Assembly (NCBI RefSeq): GCF_000014225.1
Contig: NC_008228.1
Location: 3,844,001-3,908,000, forward strand
DNA length: 64,000 bases
Direction: 5' to 3'
Source of the DNA: Paraglaciecola sp. T6c
Lineage (GTDB): Bacteria > Pseudomonadota > Gammaproteobacteria > Enterobacterales > Alteromonadaceae
Part shown: positions 1 to 8,927 of the stretch, one piece after another
Numbering within the stretch: the stretch's first letter is position 1
Layout of the letters: each line of letters opens with the position of its first letter
Position numbers and translations under genes: made by a program
The notes under the pieces: model-generated
The model's database searches: none
What the model was told of the DNA's origin: nothing
Seen by the model: only the letters and a program-made list of their open reading frames with translations

Positions 1-41
1 TTTACCTACTCTCCAACTATTTAAGTTTTATTAAAAGTTTT

Positions 42-70
42 AAAAGCCGCCAATAAAGGCGGCTTTTTTA
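42..70 (+). terminator. Rho-independent terminator of an upstream gene outside the window
   Basis: A 7-bp GC-rich stem (AGCCGCC at 45-51, GGCGGCT at 58-64) with a 6-nt AATAAA loop is followed by a run of T. It lies 5' of the yjbF-like gene on the same strand, so it probably ends a transcript entering from the left. The A-rich left flank could make it act in both directions. Confidence 0.8.
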
Positions 71-111
71 TTGGTTATAAACAATTACCTCAAGCGGAAA
101 CGCCGTTCATC

Positions 112-786
112 ATGCATTTTAAACCTTTGATTATTATTTTTATTTCCGTCATCGCTCTTTGTAGTTGTGGTGGGACATATCATGCCTATTACGAAACCTT
201 AAAAATTGCTTTGAAAGAACCTAAAAATGCAAGTCTGAGTTTAGATGATGTCAAAGTATCCAAAACTGATATCATGTCAGTGATACGTGGTGATCGACCT
301 ACCGCAGTTATGGCGCTAGCATACCTCGAAAACGGTAAACATAAGTGGCTATCTAGTGATAATGCACTGTTAGTTTTAGAAAAAGGACGGATAGTCAGGA
401 CAATTGGATTTGAACGAGACCTGTTACACGTTTCAAACTCCTTTGCAGATCCCCTTAAACGTTCTCATCATCACTTGGCAAATCAGCAGTGGAAAATGGC
501 GCTAGATTGGGAAAATGACGAATATGGTTACCCAGTTACATCTACATTCGGTCAGCCGAAATCAGAAGCGCTAACCATATTGACCAAATCAATCGATTCG
601 ATACGTTTTACCGAAACGTTGCGCTTTGAAGCCCCATCAGAATATATCCAAACAAAGCACGAATGGCATAATTACTACTGGTATGAGAAAACCACCGGCA
701 CGCTTATCAAATCTAAGCAGACTCTCTCACCTTTGTCAGAACCAATTGAAATGACGTACTTAAGCCGCATTGCGCGTTTAGATTAA
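112..786 (+). CDS. yjbF: YjbF/GfcB-family lipoprotein
   Basis: This 224-aa protein opens with a hydrophobic signal of about 18 residues ending in a Cys-Ser-Cys-Gly stretch that fits a lipoprotein signal, so it is probably anchored in the outer membrane. The body matches the YjbF/GfcB type of beta-rich lipoprotein found in exopolysaccharide and group 4 capsule loci (E. coli yjbEFGH, gfcABCDE). It is followed after 18 bp by a GfcC/YjbG-like gene and then a YjbH-like gene, which is the expected order. No YjbE/GfcA-like small protein is visible in the 111 bases upstream. The exact biochemical role of the family is not settled; export or surface assembly of polysaccharide is the usual proposal. 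The ribosome-binding site is weak. Confidence 0.85.
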   Translation: MHFKPLIIIFISVIALCSCGGTYHAYYETLKIALKEPKNASLSLDDVKVSKTDIMSVIRGDRPTAVMALAYLENGKHKWLSSDNALLVLEKGRIVRTIGFERDLLHVSNSFADPLKRSHHHLANQQWKMALDWENDEYGYPVTSTFGQPKSEALTILTKSIDSIRFTETLRFEAPSEYIQTKHEWHNYYWYEKTTGTLIKSKQTLSPLSEPIEMTYLSRIARLD

Positions 787-804
787 TTATTTGAGCTTTA
801 AACA

Positions 805-1548
805 ATGATCAAGAAATATAAATCGATATTGTTCGCAGCGATTACCAGTTTTAGCTGTGTAACGAGTGCGAACGTCACCATAAAATGGAATGAAGTTGAC
901 TACACTTTCGACTCCACCGTCCGTTTAACTGATGTCCTTTCTAAATTAGATTTGAACACTAATATTTATTGGCCATCAGCTGCTTTATTTATCCCTAATG
1001 ATGTCACTCTTGAGCGAGCGCGGCGGTCCTCGTTAAGTAATCTTAATATTCTTGCTAGTCATTTGCCAAGTGATACTCACGAACAAAAAAGCGTCTTCAC
1101 AAATTTAATCAATGAACTTGAACATTGGCATTTGGCCAATCGCCTATCCGTTAAGATTGATTATGACTTAGCCCGTATCTCTGAGGCTCACAACCCGCAG
1201 TTTGATAACGGCTATTATGTTGTAAGTCTACATGAGCGCCAAGAATCAGTAGAAATAATTGGCGCTGTAACTAATACCGTAGAGACAAAGCACTTACCTC
1301 ATACTGATGTGAGTGAATATCTGAACAGTGCGAATATTGCATCTTTTGCCAATAGAGACACCGTTATAATCATACAAGCAGATGGACGAATAATAGAAGC
1401 CCCGACAGCTTACTGGAACCGACAACACCAAGAAGTCATGCCCGGCAGCATCATTTATGTTCCATTTAAAGAATCATTGTTTACACCTCAATACAAAGAA
1501 TTGAATCAATTAATTGTGACGTTAGCCAAAAACAGGCTACACAAATGA
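805..1548 (+). CDS. yjbG: YjbG/GfcC-family periplasmic polysaccharide protein
   Basis: This 247-aa protein has an N-terminal signal peptide with probable cleavage after Thr-Ser-Ala near residue 22. The rest fits the GfcC/YjbG family, periplasmic proteins with ubiquitin-like beta-grasp folds related to the SLBB domains of Wza. The C-terminal region contains a short proline/glycine stretch followed by a putative amphipathic helix, as in GfcC. Its stop overlaps the start of yjbH in an ATGA at 1545-1548, which indicates translational coupling. The role is inferred from the family: periplasmic help with exopolysaccharide secretion alongside YjbF and YjbH. Confidence 0.82.
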   Translation: MIKKYKSILFAAITSFSCVTSANVTIKWNEVDYTFDSTVRLTDVLSKLDLNTNIYWPSAALFIPNDVTLERARRSSLSNLNILASHLPSDTHEQKSVFTNLINELEHWHLANRLSVKIDYDLARISEAHNPQFDNGYYVVSLHERQESVEIIGAVTNTVETKHLPHTDVSEYLNSANIASFANRDTVIIIQADGRIIEAPTAYWNRQHQEVMPGSIIYVPFKESLFTPQYKELNQLIVTLAKNRLHK

Positions 1549-3674
1549 GTCGTATGAAAAGAATAAATAGCAAACGCTTTTGTATTGCCTATGTCAGCGC
1601 CGCTTTGTGCTTTACCTCAAATGTAAACGCACAGTCTAACAACGAGAATTGGAATGTCGCTCCTGTCGGCAGCTCATTAATGGTTCATGGTGGAACAGGC
1701 TTAATTCAAACTCCAACATCTCGAATGTTAACCGATGGCGACTTACGAGTGAGCTATACCGACAACAATGAGTATCGTTTTTGGTCGGGAACACTGCAGT
1801 TGTTCCCCTGGATGCAAACAACGGTAAGATACACTGACGTGCGAACCCGCCTCTACAGTCCTGTGCCAGAGTTTAGCGGGAATCAGACTTTAAAAGACAA
1901 GGGGATAGACGTTAAGTTTCGCGTATTAAACGAGAGCTACTATCTACCTGAACTATCAGTTGGCTTCAGAGATTTTGGTGGAACTGGTTTTTTTGAAAGT
2001 GAGTTCATCGGCTTAAGTAAACGAGCAGGGAACTTCGATTTTCACCTTAATATTGGATGGGGATATCTTGGCACCTCGGGTAATGTATCAAATCCATTTT
2101 GCGATGTGTCCGACAACTTTTGTGAACGCCCAGGCGGTTTCACTGGTAACGGCGGGAAAATCGACTATCAACGTTTCTTTAAAGGACCAGCTTCAATCTT
2201 TGGCGGTATTGAATACCAGACGCCATGGGAGCCGCTGCGCTTCAAGGTAGAGTATGAAGGCAACAACTACGTCAATGATCGTGCAGGCTCACTTGAGCAG
2301 GACAGCAACTGGAACTTTGGTGCTAATTATCGCTGGAATAATTTTGATTTTAGTGTGAACTATCAGCGCGGTAATACTCTCGGTTTTGGTGTAAGTTATA
2401 ACTTTAATTTACACTCTATCTCCCAAATCAAAATCGATAGGCCTCCTCGCCCGCTCACTGATGAAAAAAATGACTTTTCAATCAGTAAGATCAATGGTCA
2501 ACGAATGACGCAGGATTTGTACTATCAAGCTGGCTTCGCACTGAGCACTTCCCACATAACAGATGACGAAGTCACTATCTATGGTCAGCAAATCAGTTAC
2601 AGGCACGAAGATGAAGCAACCGAACGTGTAGGGCGGGTCCTCGCTTCAGAACTGCCAGAAACGGTAGATACGTACAAGATCGTTAATACCTCAGGTTCAG
2701 TTCCTATGGTTGAAACGGTCGTTGACGCAGCAGAGTTCAAACGCCAAGCGCGATATGAAACATTGGAGCCAGACTTACAACGTAGTTACCAGCGCATGGA
2801 CGTCAGCGATGAAAGTGTCAGTAATTTTAATCCTAAAAATACTAGTGGTTTCTTTACTGGGATAGAAACGTTTTGGATCCAAACATTCGGGAACCCAGAG
2901 GAATTTTACCTTTATCAAGGCGGCATTATGGTAAACGGCGGATACAGTTTCGATGGCAAAACCAGTGTCGTGGGCACAATAAAAGCTAACTTGTTGCAGA
3001 ATTTTGATAAGTTTAACTTCACTCGCGATCGTGCCCCTAGCTCGCTGCCTAGAGTAAGAACAAATGTTCGCGAATATGTTTCAGGTCGGGATATAAGCCT
3101 AGAAAATTTATACTTACATTGGAATAACAGAATTGCAGATAACTTATATGCTCAATTCTATGGTGGGTATTTAGAAACAATGTATGGTGGCGTGGGCGGT
3201 GAACTACTTTACCGTCCAGTTGATAGCAACCTAGCTTTTGGATTCGACATAAACTACGTTCAACAACGGTCTTGGGAGAACGACATAGACTTCTATGACT
3301 ATAAGGTACTTACTGGCCACGCTAATGTCTTTTGGCAACCCGAATTTTTACCTGACACCCTTTTAACGATTAAAGTGGGCCAATACCTGGCTAAAGATAA
3401 AGGGGTTACTATTGACTTTGCCAAACGCTTCGACAGTGGGATTGTTGTAGGGGCATACGCAGCGATAACCGATGTAAGCTCTGAAGAATACGGCGAAGGT
3501 AGCTTTACTAAAGGATTCTACCTTTCCATCCCCTTCGATTTGTTCTCACTTAAGCCAGCCAAAGGAAGTGGTAAAATACCGTGGATCCCGATTTCACGAG
3601 ATGGTGGTCAAGCCCTTAATCGCCCAATCGAGCTATTTGGTGTTACAAACGAACGCTCTCCTTTCGCTCGATAG
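1545..3674 (+). CDS. yjbH: YjbH/GfcD-family outer-membrane beta-barrel protein
   Basis: This 709-aa protein is close to the usual YjbH length of about 700. It has a signal peptide (about residues 1-29, ending Asn-Ala-Gln) and then alternating aromatic/polar segments typical of an outer-membrane beta-barrel. The early motif with Gly-Gly-Thr-Gly-Leu-Ile-Gln-Thr-Pro (about residues 48-56) is characteristic of YjbH/GfcD proteins. The family is thought to form an outer-membrane route for exopolysaccharide. It ends the three-gene yjb operon and is followed by a terminator at 3697-3735. Confidence 0.87.
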   Translation: MSRMKRINSKRFCIAYVSAALCFTSNVNAQSNNENWNVAPVGSSLMVHGGTGLIQTPTSRMLTDGDLRVSYTDNNEYRFWSGTLQLFPWMQTTVRYTDVRTRLYSPVPEFSGNQTLKDKGIDVKFRVLNESYYLPELSVGFRDFGGTGFFESEFIGLSKRAGNFDFHLNIGWGYLGTSGNVSNPFCDVSDNFCERPGGFTGNGGKIDYQRFFKGPASIFGGIEYQTPWEPLRFKVEYEGNNYVNDRAGSLEQDSNWNFGANYRWNNFDFSVNYQRGNTLGFGVSYNFNLHSISQIKIDRPPRPLTDEKNDFSISKINGQRMTQDLYYQAGFALSTSHITDDEVTIYGQQISYRHEDEATERVGRVLASELPETVDTYKIVNTSGSVPMVETVVDAAEFKRQARYETLEPDLQRSYQRMDVSDESVSNFNPKNTSGFFTGIETFWIQTFGNPEEFYLYQGGIMVNGGYSFDGKTSVVGTIKANLLQNFDKFNFTRDRAPSSLPRVRTNVREYVSGRDISLENLYLHWNNRIADNLYAQFYGGYLETMYGGVGGELLYRPVDSNLAFGFDINYVQQRSWENDIDFYDYKVLTGHANVFWQPEFLPDTLLTIKVGQYLAKDKGVTIDFAKRFDSGIVVGAYAAITDVSSEEYGEGSFTKGFYLSIPFDLFSLKPAKGSGKIPWIPISRDGGQALNRPIELFGVTNERSPFAR

Positions 3675-3696
3675 AAATTCAGAGCAAAACAAAATA

Positions 3697-3735
3697 CATC
3701 TGGCGAACTCCCGCCGCCAGATGTGCCATTTTTTC
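3697..3735 (+). terminator. Rho-independent terminator after the yjbFGH operon
   Basis: A perfect 9-bp stem (CATCTGGCG at 3697-3705, CGCCAGATG at 3715-3723) with a 9-nt loop is followed a few bases later by six T. It lies 23 bp after the yjbH stop on the plus strand and separates this operon from the converging minus-strand glycosyltransferase genes. Confidence 0.8.
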
Positions 3736-3862
3736 TGACGGATCTATTTGTGCTTCAAGTGAAGTAGGGAAAGGATTACAGTTTTGTTAGGTAGACATCA
3801 GCTCTTGGATGATAAAAACATAGGTTTACAAAAAAGCGCTAACTATTGCAAATTAGGAGTGT

Positions 3863-4729
3863 TTACCAGTGCTGACTAAAAGAACCATCTCGTTTTAATA
3901 ATCCGTCAATTATCCCACAACACATAAATTTTACCCGTTGCCAGCGATCTGTTTGCAAAAATGCATTCGCGAAAAAGCGGATTGGCATGCATAACAGATT
4001 GCGCATCTTCCAATACCAGGGCACATAACCTCTGCGGCTTAAAATAAGAATATTTCGGAATTGGTAGTACAAACGAACCGGCGAACCCACTTTATAAGTA
4101 ACACCAGCAAATTTGTGACGGGCATCTCCGAGTTGATGAACCATTTCTACCTTTTCGGCGATCGCAACCATCTGGTTCTGCTGCTTAGCACGCCAGCACC
4201 ATTCGTGATCGACACCATCGATAAACAAAGCTTCGTCTTTAAAACCAATTGTTTCAAGCTTAGATAAATCTATCATCATGCCAGAAGAGATAATCTGCGT
4301 GACACAGACTAAATCATCATAAACCGATATCTCTCTTTGCACTCTAGGCTTAACCGTTTTCTCGGTAAAAGAACAAATAATGCGGGGACCTATAGCCACT
4401 AGAGGTCTGTTTTCAACGCGTGACGCAACCATCAAAGAAGACAAACGAAAAGCAAAGTCACTATCGATAGAGCTGTCTTGATCGAGCAAAATACCATATT
4501 CGCAATTGGCTGCTTTCAAATCGCGTAAACCAATATTATGCGCTGCCGCAATACCTATGTTGTTCGGGAAATGATGATAGTGTAAGTTGTCATGATCGAG
4601 CGATAATTCAGTGGGCGTAGGGGAATTATCGACAATACTCAATACATCTACCTGCTCCACCACACTTAATAAAAGTGGTAGTGTCTGAGACAACTTAGGC
4701 TTGTAAAGAATTATTGTCGCGCCAATCAC
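3863..4729 (-). CDS. Family 2 glycosyltransferase, rhamnosyltransferase-like
   Basis: This 288-aa protein begins directly with the GT-A beta strand and Tyr-Lys-Pro motif of rhamnosyltransferase-like GT2 enzymes (WbbL/RfbF type). The metal-binding Asp-Gln-Asp is at residues 83-85, and an Asp-His-Glu-Trp-Cys-Trp-Arg stretch occupies the place of the catalytic ED motif. It probably transfers a deoxyhexose such as rhamnose from a dTDP-sugar in the cytoplasm, but the sugar cannot be read from sequence. The start is a GTG overlapping the stop of the upstream glycosyltransferase gene (GTGA), so translation is probably coupled. It is the last gene of the 13-gene minus-strand run. Confidence 0.82.
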   Translation of the reverse strand: MIGATIILYKPKLSQTLPLLLSVVEQVDVLSIVDNSPTPTELSLDHDNLHYHHFPNNIGIAAAHNIGLRDLKAANCEYGILLDQDSSIDSDFAFRLSSLMVASRVENRPLVAIGPRIICSFTEKTVKPRVQREISVYDDLVCVTQIISSGMMIDLSKLETIGFKDEALFIDGVDHEWCWRAKQQNQMVAIAEKVEMVHQLGDARHKFAGVTYKVGSPVRLYYQFRNILILSRRGYVPWYWKMRNLLCMPIRFFANAFLQTDRWQRVKFMCCGIIDGLLKRDGSFSQHW

Positions 4730-5661
4730 TCGTGTTTAACTCGCTTGTTTAAAAGGTAACGGTCTATTTTATACGCTAGCTTAACAAGTTTCGCTGGCAT
4801 TAACCGTAATACTAATACGCTACATGCATAAACGATATTGCCAACACCATAGCGCTTCAATACCTTCATTGTGTAAAAGCGCGCTTTAAACTCGTTTAAC
4901 GATTTGCTATAGCCTCTGCGCTTGTAGAAATCGTTAACCCGCCTAAACTGTAAAAGCCTATCTGGCAAGTTTGCGAACTTGTAACCAGCAGCAGCAAGGT
5001 CTGCCCAAAAGAAATAATCCTGCGTGTTCTGCAGCCCATCTCGATACCGGAACCCCTGCTCAAAGACACTAAAACGAATTGCTACTGTCGGGTGATTAAT
5101 AGAACAACGCTTAGGTAAAAAACGCATAATTTCATGGTGTTTTAGAGGGAGCTTGCGTTGGCCAACTTTTTCACCGTTCTCGTTTATTTCTGTCAGGCCA
5201 CTGCCCAAAATAGAAATATTTGGGTTCGCTTTCAAGAACATGACTTGTTTTGCCAACCGATCCACAATAGAGATATCATCAGCATCCATTCTAAAAAAAA
5301 ACTTAGCTTGAGGAGTATGTTCTAATGCCCAATCGACTACGAAATTCATACAATTGCTTAACCCAACATTATTTTGGGATTGAATTAGGAATACATTGTC
5401 ATGTTCTTCACCTTTCCTAACTAGGAGTGCTCGTAGACACAACGGGATATCCCCATCAATAATAATGACGAAGAGAGAGTTTGTATATGTCTGGTTAACC
5501 ATACTTTGAATAGAATGCTCTACCCACTCAGTTCTGTCGCCAGCATAGACTCCCATACCAATTATCGACTCAAATGAGGATTTAATAGGTAATTTGGAGA
5601 TGATTTTGAATGTATTACTCAACTTGTAAAATGACCCATCTAGTATTATTTTTTCAACCAC
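4726..5661 (-). CDS. Family 2 glycosyltransferase
   Basis: This 311-aa GT2 enzyme has its GT-A fold starting near residue 34, a Ser-Ile-Gln-Ser-Met-Val-Asn-Gln-Thr element, and the metal-binding Asp-Ala-Asp-Asp at 126-129. A Gln-Asp-Tyr-Phe-Phe-Trp segment fits the acceptor site of LgtA/WaaE-type enzymes. The longest frame starts at GTG (5661) without a clear ribosome-binding site, and the catalytic fold would still be nearly intact from Met36, so the start is uncertain. The C-terminal tail is basic and hydrophobic, suggesting membrane association. It overlaps the next gene by 4 bp. Confidence 0.78.
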   Translation of the reverse strand: MVEKIILDGSFYKLSNTFKIISKLPIKSSFESIIGMGVYAGDRTEWVEHSIQSMVNQTYTNSLFVIIIDGDIPLCLRALLVRKGEEHDNVFLIQSQNNVGLSNCMNFVVDWALEHTPQAKFFFRMDADDISIVDRLAKQVMFLKANPNISILGSGLTEINENGEKVGQRKLPLKHHEIMRFLPKRCSINHPTVAIRFSVFEQGFRYRDGLQNTQDYFFWADLAAAGYKFANLPDRLLQFRRVNDFYKRRGYSKSLNEFKARFYTMKVLKRYGVGNIVYACSVLVLRLMPAKLVKLAYKIDRYLLNKRVKHE

Positions 5662-5838
5662 AAGCCGCTAATAATAAGATTTGTGCAGGGGCCAGAATTA
5701 CGACGGCGAAGTATAACAAAGTTTTGAGTTAAAGTGCTAAGTACAACGTTCAATTAAAGCCCGTATGTTAATAGGTATTTGTGCCTGCATAATTTATCCG
5801 GATAAGTCCTCAAATAAATTATCCTCTTTACGTAGTAC

Positions 5839-7596
5839 TCATTCTCTAATAGAAAAATTTTCAAACCTAAGCGTTAGATTCGGATTATAAGCAGGATCAT
5901 TCTTAATTAACTCAGGCCATTTACGCTGTAAATAATCCAACTCATTCTCAAAACGTTGTCTCTTCTCTAGTGTGTCATCAGCCCCTCTTGATATAGACTC
6001 GTGATGAAAAAGTTCAGCCTCAGCACAATAGAGATTTTGACGTCCAAGCTCCCTGATCCTTAGGCAGAAATCAACATCGTTGAAGGCAACTGTAAGGTCG
6101 TCTTGGTTTAGCCCCCCAACAGCATCGAAGTCTGACTTTTTGACTAAAAGACAGGCAGCTGTCACTGCACTAAAATTATTAGTCACGGCAAGGCGATTTA
6201 AATAACCAGGGTGATAGCGGGGGAAGTATTTATGTGCATGGCCTGCCCCCCCCCCATAACCCATTACTACACCCGCGTGCTGAATACGCATATCAGGATA
6301 TAACAGTTTTGCCCCCACACAGCCAATATCAGCTCTAAGAGTGTGGCCAACCATATCTGTAAGCCAATTTGCACTAATGACTTCAATATCATTATTAATC
6401 AACCCCACTATTTCACCTTTGGCGTGAGCCACGGCAAAATTGTTAATGGCTGAATAATTAAACTCATGTGGATAACGGAGTAATCTAACCTTATCTTCTG
6501 AATCAACCAGTTTATCAAAATAAGCTAAAGCCTCTGGATCATCTGAATTATTATCTATCAATAAAATTTCGAAGTTCTGATAGCTGGTTTTTGACAATAT
6601 TGATGAAATACACATCTGCACTAAGTTCTTTGCATTTTTGGTCGGAATGACCAAACTGACTAAAGGTTGTGTTTCTTTGTACCACTCGACCTTGGCAAGA
6701 CCAATCACCTCAGCTTTGGTCACAATAAACTGTTCATTATTCAGCTTGCGTAGCTCCCTATCCCATTGCAAAGAATATTTAAAAGTTTGATGCACCAGAC
6801 ACAGTGGTATGTGCTCAATACTGAGTTTAACTTCTCTAAGATAATAATCTGCAAGCCAAAGTGCTAAAGCACTTGCATCTTGATTATCAATGACGAAGTG
6901 CAAAAAATTATGGATATCGGTCGATTTTTGAATCAGCACTCCAGTTCTAATGTAACCAGTAGTAAGTTGTAGATCTGGGTTCCAAGCAGGGAAAAACTCT
7001 GCGAGATGTCGCTCGCCTTTACAATCTATCGAATCAATATCACAGTAGAATATTCGTTTGTCATCGTTTCGCTTTGCATAAAATGCAAAAACTTTAGTAG
7101 CAGCACAGTGAAGAATGTCTCCTCCTCTTAGAACGAACAATCCATCTCTGTTTTCTGACTTTATTAAATCGTCCAATGCACCAAGTTCTTTCGTGGAGGA
7201 ATGAGAAAACTCTTCTAAAAGACGACTAACATCAGCACTCTGCCCCTGGAGGTAAATAGCACTAACCGCTGAGTTCGTTATAAGTGAAGATAAGGTATTG
7301 CGATCGGCGTCAACCTGACCACTAAGGGTCACGAGAGTACTCAGCTTTTCATCTGCAAACTTATTTTCACATATGTCAGCCATTTCAATAGCTTGTTTTA
7401 CAATTGCTTTGCAATAGAGTTTTTGCAATTTCAGAGGGGAAGGAAAACCGTAAAACAAGCCAGACTTTTGTAGACTTCGACTGTATAGGTTGAACAACCA
7501 AAGCTGCTGCCGCATGTGCTTCCGAGTTTTTTCTGGAAATAGGCCTACGACATATTTTACCAACCACATTAGATACTTTTTTGATGCTTTAATCAC
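5839..7596 (-). CDS. Large family 2 glycosyltransferase with a G10 tract
   Basis: This 585-aa protein has a C-terminal GT2 domain (about residues 311-560) behind a 300-residue N-terminal region resembling the first module of RfbF-like multi-domain glycosyltransferases. Motifs include the nucleotide-binding Asn-Asn-Asp at 401-403 and an Asn-Asp-Val-Asp segment near residue 516 that fits the catalytic acidic position. The coding sequence has ten consecutive G (plus-strand C10 at 6246-6255) in codons 448-451, so a one-base slip would truncate the enzyme ahead of its catalytic part. The start is GTG with a poor ribosome-binding site. It acts in the cytoplasm on the polysaccharide assembled by this locus; the sugar is unknown. 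Confidence 0.82.
   Translation of the reverse strand: MIKASKKYLMWLVKYVVGLFPEKTRKHMRQQLWLFNLYSRSLQKSGLFYGFPSPLKLQKLYCKAIVKQAIEMADICENKFADEKLSTLVTLSGQVDADRNTLSSLITNSAVSAIYLQGQSADVSRLLEEFSHSSTKELGALDDLIKSENRDGLFVLRGGDILHCAATKVFAFYAKRNDDKRIFYCDIDSIDCKGERHLAEFFPAWNPDLQLTTGYIRTGVLIQKSTDIHNFLHFVIDNQDASALALWLADYYLREVKLSIEHIPLCLVHQTFKYSLQWDRELRKLNNEQFIVTKAEVIGLAKVEWYKETQPLVSLVIPTKNAKNLVQMCISSILSKTSYQNFEILLIDNNSDDPEALAYFDKLVDSEDKVRLLRYPHEFNYSAINNFAVAHAKGEIVGLINNDIEVISANWLTDMVGHTLRADIGCVGAKLLYPDMRIQHAGVVMGYGGGAGHAHKYFPRYHPGYLNRLAVTNNFSAVTAACLLVKKSDFDAVGGLNQDDLTVAFNDVDFCLRIRELGRQNLYCAEAELFHHESISRGADDTLEKRQRFENELDYLQRKWPELIKNDPAYNPNLTLRFENFSIRE
6246..6255. repeat. Homopolymeric C10/G10 tract inside a glycosyltransferase gene
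   Basis: Ten consecutive C on the plus strand (G in the coding sense) encode the tri-glycine near residue 448 of the enclosing glycosyltransferase. Alternative glycine codons were available, so the uninterrupted run stands out. Tracts of this kind in surface-polysaccharide genes are classical slipped-strand phase-variation sites in other genera. Here the length seen keeps the gene in frame (ON). Confidence 0.9.
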
Positions 7597-7638
7597 TGCA
7601 CAACTCTAAATGTAAAATTACAAATTCCGCTAAAGTCA

Positions 7639-8736
7639 TTAGCGCCTCAAAATACTTATTGACGAAGAGACATATTTTTTTATCCCATTTCGTATCTTCA
7701 ATAGCCAGAACCGGAGTTTGTAGCGCTTATCATAGGAATTACAAAATAGTTCATGAAAACGTTCGTTATCTTTGTGCCTTATACTATTCACTTCATGAGT
7801 CAATAGATAAAAGCTCGCTCCCAACTCTCTCTGCAAATAGCTACAAACTGAAAGAAAGTCGCTTTCTGACAACACTTGTTTTAGATATGGCTTAGATGAT
7901 GGATTTTGCATCTCTTTAATTAATGGCGCTAAGACATCTCCACCGAGTTCTTTAGCATAGTTCGCGAGTACCTTAGAATAGTAAATACTGTCTTCAAAAT
8001 ATTGTTTACGAGTAATGAGGGAGTAATCACCTGTCCCTTCTTTATACCCTTGCAGCGCTCTATCTACTAAAACTTGATAATCTTCTAATTCGAACTGATT
8101 AAACCACCTTTTAAACTCTAACGCTTCAAACTGATAAGAACTATTTACAATGGGTAAGACAACCTGCTGTTCTACGCCTAATACAAATAATAAATCCGAT
8201 ACAATATTACCTCCTTTAAAATACCGACTACCATATAGTCGAACCTTGAGGCTATCTCTCCCGTGCTGCTGAACGAACTCCACCAGTCGAGACATATAAG
8301 GTAAGCGCTTGCCCCGTGTCGCATTAATAGGAGCTAACTGAAAGTGACGTTTAACGGATTGATTATAACTAGACTCTTTAACTTCTAACGGGTTACGTAG
8401 GTATGCTATGAACTTAACATTAGGTAATCTCAGTTTTAACTCATCCATACGTCTGAAGAAAAATTCAGACGAAAGCAGTAATATTGAACACGCGCTTGCT
8501 TCAAATTCCGTTAATATTTGTTCAAGCCCCTCTGTGTTCAAACATAATTGCTTATCTTCATTCAAGTCATACAAATTCCGAACATTTCCGGAACTCACAC
8601 CATTCACATCAACATTATGAGGAGGATAATAAATACTATTGGTTTCAAGAAAAGTGCGGTTATTACTCAACCATTGTTGCAGCGCTGAAGTGCCCGTTTT
8701 AGGCGGGCCAACATGAATATATATCTCTTTTTTCAA
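7639..8736 (-). CDS. Sulfotransferase-like protein
   Basis: This 365-aa protein starts with the PAPS-binding 5'-phosphosulfate loop Val-Gly-Pro-Pro-Lys-Thr-Gly-Thr-Ser (about residues 8-16). The 3'-phosphate site Tyr-Leu-Arg-Asn-Pro follows near residue 132, with the Ser in Ser-Ser-Tyr-Asn-Gln. This is the nucleotide-binding pattern of carbohydrate sulfotransferases. It probably sulfates a sugar of the locus polysaccharide in the cytoplasm. It is clearly paralogous to the product of 10192-11286: both share the Asn-Gln-Ser-Val-Lys-Arg-His segment and a Leu-Glu-Phe-Lys-Arg-Trp stretch. The start is TTG with a GGAAGG ribosome-binding site 4 bp upstream. Confidence 0.78.
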   Translation of the reverse strand: MKKEIYIHVGPPKTGTSALQQWLSNNRTFLETNSIYYPPHNVDVNGVSSGNVRNLYDLNEDKQLCLNTEGLEQILTEFEASACSILLLSSEFFFRRMDELKLRLPNVKFIAYLRNPLEVKESSYNQSVKRHFQLAPINATRGKRLPYMSRLVEFVQQHGRDSLKVRLYGSRYFKGGNIVSDLLFVLGVEQQVVLPIVNSSYQFEALEFKRWFNQFELEDYQVLVDRALQGYKEGTGDYSLITRKQYFEDSIYYSKVLANYAKELGGDVLAPLIKEMQNPSSKPYLKQVLSESDFLSVCSYLQRELGASFYLLTHEVNSIRHKDNERFHELFCNSYDKRYKLRFWLLKIRNGIKKYVSSSISILRR

Positions 8737-8857
8737 TTCGCCTTCCCGATTTTGCGATTTTTACAAACAGTTGTTACATTAAAATTCGGTAAGAACAACG
8801 AGCTATAGCTATAATAGAGAGCATCGTGAGACAGTTTTAAATGATAACGTTAAACTA

Positions 8858-8880
8858 GCTCTTCAACGGCGCTGAAGAGC
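8858..8880. other. Inverted repeat in the gap between pyruvyltransferase and sulfotransferase genes
   Basis: A perfect 8-bp hairpin (GCTCTTCA at 8858-8865, TGAAGAGC at 8873-8880) with a 7-nt loop lies in the 191-bp gap downstream of the pyruvyltransferase gene. There is no clear U-tract on the minus strand, so it may be an mRNA processing or stabilising hairpin, or a weak terminator. This is a structural observation only. Confidence 0.4.
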
Positions 8881-8927
8881 CGGACGCATTTTAGCGTGTA
8901 ATAGGAGGGGAATAAAGCAAGAATACT

